Shown piece after piece: positions 47,890 through 61,100 of a DNA stretch of 64,000 nt. The translations under genes were made by a program, and so were the position numbers. The first letter of the stretch is position 1, and the number at the start of each line of letters is the position of its first letter. Source of the stretch: Serilophus lunatus (lineage: Eukaryota; Chordata; Aves; Passeriformes; Eurylaimidae). Below the pieces are notes generated by a model that was not told where the DNA came from, did no database searches, and saw only the letters and a list, made by a program, of their open reading frames with translations. The stretch lies in NCBI GenBank assembly GCA_013399895.1, contig VXBA01002681.1, positions 380,252 through 444,251 of the forward strand, read 5' to 3'.

Positions 47890-50800
47890 CCCTCACCATG
47901 GGGAGAAGTGGGGGCTGCAATTTCCAACATGCAGCAGAGAAGAGCTCAGTGAAGATGATCTGGGCGCCAGCCAGGTTTGGTTGCGTGGATCTGCGGTGGA
48001 ATCGGAGCATCTCACACTGCAGGGAACTAGGCTGAGGACCAGCTTCCATGCTGCACATGATTTCCTATCTACGCATAGCTGGGAGCCATCATTCTGTTCT
48101 GGGAATAAATTAATCTCTGCTTAGGCTCTACAGCTTGATTCTTGAGTTAATGATGAAAGACTTGCTGTTGCAATTAGAGAAAACCTGGGCACAGGAACTG
48201 CTGTCTGAGTGTCCATTCTCTCCTCGAGCAAGGCAGGAGATCCTTGAAGAAGAGTGAAAATGACTTTTGGGACTTGAGACCCACTAAGGCAGCTGTGAAC
48301 ATCATAGTAAGGATTACCTCAAAGAAATGAATTCAATTCTGCTCTTGATCTTCTTTTTGAGCTGTCTCTTCTGGTTTTGCTATTACTTCTGTTTTCATGC
48401 TGTATTAAGGAAAAATATGATGAAGTTGCCTGGAGTAGTATATATTTCAACTATTGACTCATTCTGCATTGATAGTGTCTAGAAAATATGAATCAAATAA
48501 TTTTTGATCATGTATTATTTAATATTGCTTCCTATACAGCCATAATAATGGAGGAAACAACACTGAAAACTCCAAAAAAAAGATGGCCTTTTTAGCCACT
48601 TTTTTGTCTTGTTCAGTTATATGTCGGTTTGGGGTTTTTTTGAGGGGGGGAGAGGGGGCGTTATGTGTGTGGGAAATACTCTGGAATAGTCTTTTATTTA
48701 AATTTCAGTTTGGAACGTGGACTTTCTTCTTTAAATCGTTTATATGTGCCTTTTATAATTTTACAACAGATGTGTTTTTTTCAAGGTGACAAAATCTAAA
48801 TTAAACTTTTTTTATAAAAGGGGGGCAAATTTACCAAAGTTTATCCTCCATCTGGTACACTTTTATAGTCAAAACCAATAATAACAACTCCTATATTGTG
48901 TTTGAGCAAAAACAAACAAAACTAATTTTTAAAGGTAGCTTTTCCCTTTTTTATGGGAAAATATTCAAAAGTCCCAAGGAAAATTTTCCTCTTATTTTTT
49001 TACAAATTTTAAAAAGTGTTATCTCATTGCAAAGTCTCAATTTGAAATGGAAAAAATATCATGGGTTGGGATACCAACTAGTAATACAGTAAGATTCTTT
49101 TGCTTTGTAGCAGCACCTACAGAGACACAAGCTACACAAGCTGATCTTACAGGATAAGACAGACTTCACAACCATGTGCAGCTCTGGAGGAATGACTATA
49201 TTAATGTCAGTACCTCTAAGAGTGAGAAGAGGGGAGTTACAGTAGAGGTTTTATATGCACAGATTTTTGCTGGAATCAATGCATTTAACCTCAAGGACAG
49301 ATAAAGTATGAATCCAAGTTCAAGCACTGAAGAATGGAAAACAGTGGTGGTTTTTTCCTGATATCATGAAAACAGGAGTCATGGATTATTGACCCACTTT
49401 CAGCTCTGGTGAAGCCTGCCACAGACTTAAGGGAATTTTGATCAGGTTTGTTAAAAATGGCATATGTAGTTTTTAATGTATCACATTGGTTGGAGTTTAT
49501 AGCAAAAGAAGTCGTCATCTAAATGTCTCCTTTTCCATGCAACAGTTGTGGCAGGATGTCCGAGCAAATGAGTATTTGAGCGCAGTGAAAGCCCTTCAAC
49601 CAGTGATGTGATTCATCCAAGATTTATCCCTTTGTCTTTCTGTGCCAGTTGTAACAGTGAGGTGCCCTCCAAGGCAGCAATGTATGACACAATATAATGG
49701 AATTTTGGGCCACAGCACCACTATTTTACCCACATGAGTGTTACTGAACTTGTAGCATATAAAGAGCTGAGGATGCCAAAAGAATGTGTGAGGAATTGAG
49801 CTCCCTTTGTTGTACATGTGACCCTTCAGTTTAGCAATATGAAAAGGGTAGGATTTTCAAATCCTCATGCTGAGAGCTGTTCGTGATCCTCATGTCAAGA
49901 AGACCTCCCCAGCATGGTGGCCAGCAGAACTCCCCTGCATGTCACAGACGTGGCAAATTCAATGGGCTTACTATCTTCTAATGTCCTTTGTAAAAGAATG
50001 AAACATTTCTACCTGAGCCATGTTTGTCTGTTTGCTTTAAGCTTTCCTGCTGTTTAAATTGCTATTACTCAATATGCTTCTGGTGAGATGTTGCAGTAAT
50101 ACAAATGAAGCAACTATAAGAGGAAAAAGACTATGTGGAAAACCTCAGTGAAATCATCACACTGTGGCTGGATTTTGGAGCTTCAAATACTTTTTTTTTT
50201 CTCATGGACAGATGACAGTAGTTCAGAAATATTCATTTCTCATTCAGTCATTTTTAGAAAGATTTGGAAGAAAAATCCTGGTTGGTTGGTACCCATAGCC
50301 CACTGATATATTTTGGTTTTTATCACAGGGGACAGTTTGGAATCTAAGAAAGTCGTAAAAAACCCAGCTATATTCTAGTCTGTATTTCTCTGGAAGTTTC
50401 CTTTTGCTATTCTAACTAAATTTCCATTTCCCCCCAAATAATCTGCATCTGACAGCATGTATAAAACCTCATGGTTTATACTATTGCAGATAGATTTAGT
50501 GTCTTCATCATGGAACAAGCTGGTATTCCCATTTCATTTCCTTGCTGACAGCGTGCAATAACTGTGTATCACTGATGTCCATTTTTCAGAGTGTGGGAGA
50601 GCAGGAAGTACATTTCTCCAAGTGTAAGATGAGGAATAGTCTATGCCATGATATTTCTGTTCCAGAGAAACTTTTTCTAGAGTCTTTTAGGCAGCTGACT
50701 GTTGTGTTAGTTTTTTTGTTTCAGTTTCTCCACAATTTTGCTGCTCATTCAAATGCCTTCAGAATAAAGAGATATATATAGATGATACTGAAGGAAGAAT

Positions 50801-51270
50801 GAATTCCCACTGCCTTTACTGAAGATATTGTTCCTGGTAGAAAATTTCTGGGTTTGTTTTGTTTAAAAGAACAACCAAGGAAAACATTAGCAACGTGTAA
50901 AGGCTTCAAACTCTCGGACTGTATTTGCCACCACTGCAAAGTCTCTGAAGCACACCTTGAGTGTGTGTTACATTTTGTACCAAAGCCAAATCTCTTGAGC
51001 ACTTTTTCCTCCCATGATCAGATTTTCTTTGTATTTTTCTCTGACTACACAATCAACTATGTTTTTTTCTCTGATAGTGGGGAGTCTCAATCATTCTTTG
51101 ATGTTTTATTTATTTAATTTTTCAGTATGATATTAATAAAAAAATTTTTTATTGTAATCAAATCAAAAATGTTTCTCTGCACACTTCTTTCCACAGTATT
51201 TTCATCAGCTCCTGGAACCTCCTGTCATAACTGTAATAAAGCTTATTCAACTTTCCTCCCACCCATCCAG
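47890..51270 (+). other. 3' UTR and 3' flank of the sialyltransferase gene
   Basis: No coding sequence is recognised. Contains candidate poly(A) hexamers (48104, about 50763 and about 51235), a G-rich stretch (48631-48658), and AT-rich sequence at about 48680-49080. The true transcript end cannot be fixed from sequence. Confidence 0.6.
48104..48109 (+). promoter_or_regulatory. Candidate polyadenylation signal AATAAA
   Basis: First AATAAA hexamer after the stop codon, about 215 bases downstream of it, followed by a moderately T/G-rich stretch. Other hexamers lie at about 50763 and 51235. Mammalian ST3GAL1 has a long 3' UTR, so this may be only a proximal site. Confidence 0.35.
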
Positions 51271-51335
51271 TTGTACTGATCTTAGAGGTGTACTGATCTT
51301 AGAGGTGTTTTCCAGCCTTTATGTTTCTGTGATCC
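51271..51335 (+). mobile_element. CR1 3'-tail remnant with internal 17-bp duplication
   Basis: TACTGATCTTAGAGGTG occurs twice in tandem (51274-51290, 51291-51307), followed by TTTTCCAGCCTTTATG and TTCTGTGATC. This recalls the CR1 GATGATCTTAGAGGTCTTTTCCA...TTCTGTGAT ending. Confidence 0.55.
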
Positions 51336-53364
51336 CTTGGGTGACATAGACATGTTTCAGGCTGCTGGAAAGCCTGTGATCATAGGCATCAACCTGCTCA
51401 CCTTCTGGCAGCCCCATGCCTCTCTGGAGAAAAAAAGTTGAACTTAATGCCTGTTGTCTCCTGATGGATCTATGCTCTATTTAGGTGACACATAAGGGAA
51501 ATTAAGGCAGACTCAGAAATTAGTGGCTTGAGAAGAGATTTAACTTATCTGTCCTTTATGACTGGCAGACCTGGCTGAGATGCTGAGGATGCACCCTAAG
51601 TCTCTGTTTTAAGGACCTAATTCATCTGCTATGATCATACAAGCACCTCAGTTATGGATGGCCTAGATGTCCATTAGAAGACCCCCATGTAGGAGATGAA
51701 TCTCTTTGATCAGGTGTCACTTCATCAGGCCACACCACGACATCTACATGACCATGGCTTTACATGTAGACACTCCACCTTAGCTATTTCTTACAGACCC
51801 CATCAGCTGCTCATTTTCCTTGCGTGCCATTTCCTTTCATTGCTTAAAGGAGTGAGTAGGGTAGATGGTCTAGCAGTGATGGAAGTTGCCCATTGAAATG
51901 CAACCATTCTGATTGCTTGGTGGTAGAAGCTCAAGAAGACATCAGAGGGTAGCTCGGGACGCTCCTGTTCAGATATGGACAATGGCCAGATGGTCACAAT
52001 AAAAGCTGCTGTCCAGTGGGACCTTCAGAAGATCAGGTTCTCAGAAGCTGCTTCACATTTTGCTTTTCAACCCAGGCCGTAGACATGCTACATCAGTGAG
52101 ATACTAACTACCATTAAGAGATTAAGCCCAGTCAGAATCACACTTGTTGAAAATAAGTGGGAAGCAGAGGCACAGCAGCTGGAGAAACTGTCCCAGTCAC
52201 TTCAGGCACAGAAGAAATGCAAAACGTTTGCTCCCTTGTCATCCCCAGCAAAGCAAAATAACACTAGGGATCAGCTTGCTCCTTAAAACCATTTTGCTTT
52301 ATGTCCATGCACAAGAGATGCAGCTTCCAGGTCTGAAATTATTTTGTTAGGAAAATAATTTGCATAAAATTACAATCTGAAAACTACCTGAGACTAGTGA
52401 GACATGTAGTGGCAATAACACTAACTTGCAGACAGATGGACTGATCACAGGATTTGGACAAAGGACTTGGCTTATACCAGTAAATGAAGAAAGAAAGTAC
52501 CCACAGGGAAACTATATGGCTTCAGTTCATGGCACGGGCTCTTCTGCTGGCTCACAGTCAGGATACCAATTAAACCAAACAAATAAAAAGGCAAGGGAGT
52601 CCCTTGCCATCCTTAAAAGTCTCTTTTTTCACTTGTCTTTCCTACAGAATTTCAAGGAGCAGATCTCATTACATTCTACTATCTTCTGGCCATGTAAAAT
52701 AAAATACAGTTCACACAGTGAAAAGTTTTCCATGGTAGGGTATTTGTATGCAGAGGTAAATCTGTTTTTTTCAGTTAAATCTTCCCCTTAGAAAACTCAC
52801 AATGTTGGTTTGTAGTTTCTAAGGTAACCCTTGGCTGGCAGAATGTAAATATATCCATATGGGAGTTTGTCCATGACATTAACGCTCCTACTAAGACAGG
52901 ATGTTTCCCAAAATAGTTACTTTTTCCACATAATCAGAGACTCCAAAGTTGCATAGCAACTACCAGCTGCCTCCTTGACCATCCAGACACCAGATCAGTA
53001 AGAAAAGCATTCTAACCTGTGCCACTAGTGCTGCATCCTGGAGCACCATGGTGTTCCTCCAAGGATGTCCACATCTAGCCTCTAAATCAAGTGTTACATC
53101 AAGGACCTCCTTATGGCAGTTTCCTTCCATGTGTATTGTTGTGTTCCTCTCCTTGTAGCCCCAAAGAGCTGCCACCATCCCAGGGTCCTGCATCTCTCAG
53201 CCTCAGCCCAAACCCACAGTCTGGGGCTGAGTGTTTGAATGAACTGGCCATGCTTCAGTTGTGCTTTGAAGCATGTCCAATTTGCAGCCCCATCCCATGG
53301 CCTATGCAAATACCTGAGTGGGTTTCATATGGTAGAAAATAATGGAAAGAATTATTTCAGAGTC
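51336..53364. other. Non-coding 3' flank, nothing recognised
   Basis: Unique sequence. Open frames of up to 121 codons (52426-52791) have no family resemblance. Confidence 0.6.
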
Positions 53365-53665
53365 AATCATAGAATGATTTGGTTGGAAGGGACCTTCAAG
53401 ACCAGCTAGTTCCAACCTCGCTGCTGTGGGCAGGGACACCTTTCACTGGACCAGGTTGCTCAGAGGTCCATCCAACATGGACTTGAACACCTAGCCTTCC
53501 AGGAATAGGCCACCCACAACTCCTCTGGATAATGTGTTCTATTGCCTCACCACTCTTACAGTAAATCATTTCTTCATAACATCTAATTAAATCCCTTGGC
53601 ATTTAATTTAAAACCGTTCACCCTTGTGCTATCACTGTTTTCACTCCTCTTGCTCCTTTAAGTGT
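53365..53665 (-). mobile_element. CR1 LINE 3' end, about 300 bp
   Basis: The + strand starts AATCATAGAATGATTTGG and continues GGAAGGGACCTTCAAGACC and GGCAGGGACACCTTTCACTG. It runs through TGCCTCACCACTCTTACAG to the CACCCTTGTGCTATCACTG block, all reverse-complement CR1. Confidence 0.93.
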
Positions 53666-53787
53666 TGAAGTATTTCGTATAACTCATCCTCATGTTCAGA
53701 TATCAGAGTGTGGGTATGTGTGAGCAAGTTCCTCAAGATGATGATGAGGCACTGAGCTTCTGTCTGCAGATGTGGAATCACAGGCAG

Positions 53788-53806
53788 AATGATTGATTGA
53801 TTGATG
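53788..53806. repeat. Short (GATT)n microsatellite
   Basis: Four GATT-type units in a row. Confidence 0.85.
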
Positions 53807-56800
53807 GTTCATCACTGGGGACATCGAAGAGTTGGCTGCAGGGAGAAATTCTGCAAGCTCACAGGCTCTGTCATTTGAGAGTTTTGATTTGAATAGGTAG
53901 GTAAGGAAATCAAGCAGACGTGAAGTCAGGATACATTAAAATAAAGCAAATTAATCTTCTAGAAAACCTTTGGAAAAGAAATAGAGTTTTACCCATTTGT
54001 TTGGTCCATCAAAATAGTTGAGCCAGAAGTGAACTAGGCTGGTGGTGCTTTTGGGCACACATATTGTGACCTGATCCCAGGCAGCAGCCGAGCACCCACA
54101 CAGCCATTTGCTCACTTATCCTCACCACCAATACAAAACACAGCACTATACAGGCTGCTAGGAAGAAATCTAACTCCATTTCAGGCAGATTAAAATAAAC
54201 TAGAGACTTAAAGAAGCTTGTGGATTCCAGAGGTGCTAAGACCTTTCCTGAAATCTGAGAACAGGTATTGCCAACAACACCTGAGATAAAACTTTAAGCC
54301 AAATTTACACAAAATTAACACAGCTGTTAGTTGTTTCCAATTACTCATTCATCCTACATACATCCCACTGGAATCAGGTCTGATTACTACTCACCATTAG
54401 CAGGAGCGACAGGATACCAACTGCAAAAGCTAGGAGCTGCTTCAGGACAAATGCAGCTTGGGCACTGGTGGCACTTCAGTTCTTGTTACTGTAGGAGCTG
54501 GAATAACATTTTAAACAGCAGCCAGAGGCTGTGAGAAATCACTCTTTTACGTGGCTGTGGGTATCGTGTTTGCTTCCCTCCCTAGGTCAGCACAATCCTC
54601 CCTTCCTTCTCTGATAGTTGGTGTCGTTCCACCAACAGCAGCCCTCGCTGAGGTTGCGAACTGCACTGCCTGTTGCCAGTTAGAAGTCTGGCCCAGCTAC
54701 ATGACTTCACAGCTTAGCAGAGAGAAAGTAAATTAAGCTGGAACAAAGTTTTTATTTCCTATAATAAGCAAAGGAATGGGAAACATTATCATGCAAGCAG
54801 ACTAATAGGCCTTGGAGCAGTGAGATGTGATTAACTCATTTAAGGCAGTGCTGGGGAACTCAGCACCTCATTAGGTTTTTCATTAGTGGTTACAACTAAT
54901 ACCTGATTAGTGTCTCTTCTGCCAGTAATGAGTTCTCGTTCTTAATGGAGACAGAGTTTTCCACTGGGTGACAGGGAAGGAGCCTGCTAATTACTGCGCT
55001 AATGGGGCACCTCGTCATCGCTGTCACTGACTCAACTGTCCTCCCTCACTCTTATAAACCGGCCCTGCCACGTTGGCACAGGCAAACCTGCCATGTGCCA
55101 AGCTCACTCACCAAACCAGAGGGAGAGGACCCAGTTCTGGCTCCTGAAAAAGAAATCAGCCCAAGCTGTGTGACAGTAGATGGGAGAGCCTTAGAAGTAC
55201 TGTTCCCCTGCCGAGGCTAAAGGGCATAAGGGGCAATAAGAGACGTGTGATGCACAGTGACAGGAGAAGAAACACTGCATAGAGATAAGAAGCAACAGCT
55301 GCTTTTACATAGAGTACACAGTGCAGTGGTCTGTTTTCTAATAGATTTTTCTAATATACTTAAATAATTTCCCCACTAGAGCGTGCTGTTTTCCTCTTCC
55401 CTGTTCCCGTGAGCTGTGCAGTGACTTCTGATGCACTCAGCTCTTGCACAGCAGTGTGTCACATCACGGGCTCAGAGCTTGTTCCCTCCTGACACTATTA
55501 TCTTTATAGATGTAAGGCTTGGGATTTATTTGCTAAATCTATCTATTTTGGCCTCTGGGTAAGAACTGAATGCAGGACCCCACAGGCCATGAAAGGGATG
55601 AGGAAGAACTATGTGGGAGAAGTCCTGCAAGACTTCACAGCCCAAGGGTTCACATCAGTGCTGCTAACTGTACAGTTTTCCTTTCTTTGAAAGGGGACAA
55701 CACTTCCAACTATACGTATAAGGTTTTTCTGTACTGACCCTTTAGCCATGCTCACAATTTAAAAAAAAGATTCTTCCCTGGAAACCTAATTTCCTAACAA
55801 GACACAGATATTTGCAACTCCTGGCTCTGTTCTAACGTTCAAATCTTTTTAGTTTGGTGCGTAAAAGGCTTTAGTTGTAGCAGATCAAAATGTTCTTTGT
55901 GAACCCTAAAGGCAACTTGGTTGTTTCTAACAGGACTTTTATGTTATGCCACCAATATCATCAGCTTGTATAGTTTTGGATTTATTTGTCCTCAGCTGTA
56001 GTACTCAAATGTTAAATGAGGGACAGCTATATTGCAAAAACCAATCAATGCTGCAAATTAATTAGCATGGTTCAATGAAAGCAGGAGCTCTATCTGCCTG
56101 CTGACTGCATGTATGTTCATGCCTCAGAACTGAGGCAGAGGGGAGCATCCCTTGGGGATCACTTGGCAGAGAACTGGGCAGGGATCCTGGCACCTCTCTC
56201 AGGTTACAGAACAGTTCTGCTGGGTGATCACACCAAGTCCCATTGCCTGTCCTCCCTGGGGGAAATATGCACCCATCCCTGGTGCCCTGGGAGACCATTC
56301 TGGCTGAGGCACAATGGTATTGCCTGTCATACCCCTCATGTGGATGCAGATCTGCCTCTTACCCACCTCTTGGGAGGAGATGCTTGTGCCAGGCCTAGAG
56401 CCCAGCAAAAGGACACTCAGGCCGCATAGGAAAGTTGTATTCCCCATGGCAATGCTAGACCCTCGCCTGGGCCTGTGGCAGTAAGCTCCACTGTTTAAAC
56501 CTGTGCTTTTTGAACAGCTACTGCCTTCCTATCCAAATGCCTCATCAGGCTCTTGGATTTTCAATGTTGTGATATTAGCACAGTGAACAGTTGTTCCACT
56601 TCAGCACTATGTATATTGTATGTATATAGTCCACTCATTTCAAGCTGAAGAGTTTTTATTTATTATTCTTGTTCTTTCCCCATCTCCAAGATGAGTGTAG
56701 GGACCTTCACCAATGCAAATAATTCACATCTCATTGGCCAAATCCTCATGACTGAACACAGGTGATGCGGGATTACAGTCCAGGGGAAAATCCACCAGCC

Positions 56801-57961
56801 TGGCTTGCAGATTCTTCAGCTGCTATCGCTTTCCTCCAGTTGTTTTCAGTGACAAGGCAGCTCATTCTTAGTTCTTAGGCCCTAAGTAACAAAATACCAG
56901 AGCAGGCAGGGAAAGGATGCACTGAGGTTTGTAGTGTGACTTTTCCTTCTTGAGAATAATCCTGCCTGGAGTCACATGTATTTCAGAAGAGCTCTGATGT
57001 GTTTTGGTGACCGTGCTGACTTGCATTCACTAGAGTGAGACTGAGCTGTTTGTCCAGTGCTTTCCTCATGATAATGGAAAGCACTGTAAGGCTCATCTAC
57101 CAGTTCTAGACATGTTTCCAGGAATAAACAACTATTCATTTCTGTGCTACATCAGCCCTGCTCATTTATCTTCTTAAGTTGGTCTCACTTATTAGTTCTC
57201 TCCAGCTGACTGACAAGTGTAGCACCTAACCCTGCATCTCTTTTGGGCCCCAAGTACTGTTTCTGTGACCTAAAATAAAGTTATTACTTAAACTCATATA
57301 TATTTTAAATAAAAGCATATGAAATAATGCAAGAGCACTGCAATAGTACCATCAAAGCAGGATTACTGCGACACAAAGCTGAATGTCTACATTGTGTCCT
57401 CAGAGGTGGCATGAACAGAATGCTGGAGAGTGCAAAGGGTGGTCTGGCAGCTGACCATTAAGAGTGGCCATGTTCTGGGACATGTTTATACATGTAGATA
57501 TGTAACCATAAAAATAGCATATAATAAGATAGGTCAAGTCCTTATCATGGAGGGGGCAGACGTAGCACAGGGTATGACTATACAGCTAAACCTCAGTGTC
57601 TTAAAATTACTAGATGGCTTCATCTATACTGTCTTTTGGGATCAGGCCTTGGCTCATGCTATGTCTCAGGCTAAACCTGAGCATATTATGTGAAGGGATG
57701 AGAAGCCATGGACTAAAACAGTGCCAGGAAACTGACCCTGGACTAAATAACATGGATGATCTCAAGACTTACTTAGTTCCCTAGCCTGTATATGTACTCT
57801 GTGCCTTTCCTATAATATGAGCAAGCAATTGATAAAGAGGCCAAGAAATACTGTCTGTCTTTGATGTCCTTGCCCTTCTGTTAAAGAGAGGTGAAGATGA
57901 CTGAAATAAGTTTATTTTTGTAGTATCAAATGGCAGTAGAAGCAGCAATGGCCATGCATTG
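53807..57961. other. Non-coding flank containing a TAAT-rich element
   Basis: No coding sequence or mobile element is recognised. The notable part is 54785-55003, listed separately. The 106-codon frame at 56109-56429 is not family-like. Confidence 0.55.
54785..55003. promoter_or_regulatory. Cluster of TAAT/ATTA homeodomain core sites; candidate enhancer
   Basis: Twelve TAAT or ATTA tetramers within 219 bases, starting at 54785, 54803, 54830, 54870, 54882, 54897, 54906, 54926, 54943, 54988, 54990 and 55000. The segment is not particularly AT-rich overall, so random expectation is only about two to three. Seen: the cluster. Inferred: regulatory function. No target gene can be assigned. Confidence 0.35.
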
Positions 57962-58140
57962 CAGCTTGGGAAGTTCAGGCTGGACATCAGGAAAAATGTC
58001 TTTCTCACCAGGATGGTGAGAAAATAACAGGTCAACAAAGAGAAGAAATGGGACTTCTCTCCTTGAAGGACATCAAGGCATGGCTAGAAAAAGCCATGGC
58101 TGGTCTAAATCAGCACTGGGGATTCCCTCTTGGGTTAAGG
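57962..58140 (+). mobile_element. CR1 LINE fragment, diverged
   Basis: AAGTTCAGGCTGGACATCAG, GAAAAATGTCTTTCTCACC, TCTCCTTGAAGGACATCAAG and GCATGGCTAGAAAAAGCC resemble the CR1 3' region. The GTTTCCAT-type middle is shuffled or deleted and no tail is present. Confidence 0.65.
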
Positions 58141-61100
58141 CACCTTCAGAGAGCCCTTTCAGCTGAATTTTCCAGGAATCTCTGATGAAAAGCATTATTC
58201 TGTTCATTTGCAAGGCTGGGTTTATGGGGTTATGGTGGCAGGCTTCTCCAGGAAGGGAATGGTTCTGATGGACCAGCTGACATTGCATTTTTTGGAAAAA
58301 AAGACAGAAAGATTACTTTAAATCCATCAGCAAAGAGTCTGTGTCATCCATTTTTGGGTGGAGAGGCTGAATATTTCAGGAAGGACAGAAAGATTAGCGT
58401 GCTTCTGGGAACAAAGGTTGGCCACACGGCTCATACAGAACAACTTCTGCTCTTTGAGTTTCAGGTATTCACTTCCTTTGATAATAGTGCCCTTCGGACC
58501 CTCCTCTCCTGTGCAATCATACACAATGTTATTACTTGATTATGTTCTCATGAATGTAGATCAGCTCTTCCTAGAGGTCAAAGCTACATCAGCTTACACC
58601 AGCCGAAAGGATTTTCCATTTTCTATTTTTTTCCCAGGGAAAAAAAAATAGTAAAAAAAATTTCATCATCTGAAATCTCTCTGTAAATTTTACTTTCTGA
58701 ATTTGGATTTATGGAAATGCCATATGGCATTTATAGATATGTCATACCCCAGCTTCCTTTCCATCCAAGTTTTTGAGCTAGCCTCTTGTCAGACCTCTGC
58801 CTAGTGCTTAGCACAGGAGGGTCTGGGCCTTGTCCACACAATATTAATCTGCTCAGTAGCCATGAAAAAAATGGCTGTTAAAACCTGTCTGCCAATGAAA
58901 CGTTTTGCTGCACCTCAATGTGTTCCCAAAAGTCCTATCACATAATGGCATGCAGCCAAGTCACAGGTTGTCACTAAAATGGTAGTGACATGTTGAGTCC
59001 TTGTTACTGCAGCACAAGTGTTTAGGATCTTCACTAATGTAGCACCTTCCTCACTACCTGAAGATGTACAAACTCAGGAGAAAAAATTATTCCTATCCCA
59101 AAGATACACACACTAGCTGAGCATTCAATATATCTACTGTGCTACCAAGAATAATCAAGAAATTGAATTAATGACTAGATAATTTTCAAAATTATCTTAA
59201 ATGTCATCTTATTTATGCAGAGAGCAAGATGTATAAAAATACACGTGTATTTACACAACAAAAGTCCACCTATCCTTGAACCTGAGTTTTATTTTTTTTA
59301 AAATGTTGCCCAATCTTTTTTTCTCTCTTCCAAATTTTTAGGAGTTGTGGAATAATTTTGAAGGTCAGAGAAATGAGTAAAAAGCACCAGTTTTTAACAA
59401 CATAGCAAAAAACACTGGAGCAAAGTGAAAATTTTCCCTCAAAAAATTAATCATTTATGAAGTCCTATTCCCTTTTAAAAGAACCCTCATCTGTGCAGGG
59501 AGAGAACAGCAAGGCTACTTTAAGCGTGGGGTTAACAGATTTCACCTACAGTAATTTAGCTTGTAGGTCAGTCATTAACCATTATCCAGGCCACTTCTCT
59601 AAAACTTACCCCAACTGGACTGTGTCGTGCTCACAGTTATAAATGCAGGGAGCAAACATCCCACGTCTGTCCCAGCTTTCAGAAAGCCTTCATCCTATAC
59701 CACTAACCCTGCTGCTGAGAATTTGTACCAGCCACTCTACTGACATCACTCTAAAGCTGCTTATGTGAGGTTGGTCTGATCCTGTGTTGGCCTGAATTCA
59801 GTTTAGGACATAAAACAGACACTGCTGAAACCACCAGGAGGTATTTCCATTGTCTTTAGTGGGTTTGGATGAGGACTGCAGGTGATGTCAATGTCAGAAT
59901 TAACAGACCTTTCCCTGCTGTTGCTTGTACTAAACAGGACATCTCACACCTACCCAGCTGCCTGCATTTAGACCCACATATCAGGTGTTGCCTCATGGGA
60001 ATGGCCCCAAAAAGCAGGCCACCAAGTGTACGAGCACCCTAGCAGAAGGCACAAGTGTGGGACAGGGTTTCAGTCTGTGTTTCCTTTTATTTAACTCTGT
60101 GGGCCAAATCTGAGGCAGCTCAAAACCAAGTCACATGAATACACTCCTAAGCAATGGGAAACGCCACTCTGCCAGGGCAGGTAGAACCACTCTCATGTTC
60201 TTTGCCATCACCATTCTTCCTCACTGCAGAGCAGGTGTTTGCCACCCACTGTTAGATCCACTCAGAAAGGCATTTCTCCTTTACTAGCTAGTGACTAAAA
60301 ATCAAAGCCCATACATGTTTTCTTTTCCTCTAGGTGGCTGGACTGGAATAATAGAAAGTGATTTATGTTGAAAAATATTTGTAGAAAGGAAAAGATGCCA
60401 CAAATACAATCCCTACCAAAATGGGAATGGGTAAGGGAAAGGAGTTCACAGTACACAGATTAGTTCAGGCTGAAAGGTTAATTGAGGTGTGGGTCTCAAT
60501 GAGAGAAGTGTAATTTCATGGCTCCATTCACTCTTTCCTATGGAAAGAACTACTCTTGGAAAATTGTCAGTTCATTTTATAGCACATTTAGCTGTGGAAA
60601 GACACCCCTGAACTAACGCAGGGAATGGAGACAGAGAGGTCATGTGCCCTTACTGTACCCATGATCCCATCTCCAGTTAACTCCATGGCTGGTATCAGCT
60701 TTCCTACAGGAGGTGACAGGTCCAACATCCCCTCTCCATATCTGTTCTTCCCCATCCTCTCCAGTGTGATCAGCTCAGAGGGGAGAAGACAGCAACCCCA
60801 TCAGGAGGTCCTGCTGACTCAGCCCTTTGCTACATCTGATTCTGGGTTATTACTGACCTTGGACAGGAGGTAGTGAACTGAAAGCTGGAAAGCCTTCTGT
60901 TCTGTTCCTCATGCCCTGCTCCATGCAGTAGCCTCAGGAAAAGCTCTAGTTCATCAGTTTTTCATTGATCCATGTCACAGCAGTTGTAATTGCAGAGATG
61001 AGAACCACAATTAGATTAGTGGGAAAAGCATAACCTGTGATGGTTTCCAAAAGAAGCACATCTCCCATGCAGGAGTGGGCAGATGTGGTGCAGAGAGTGC

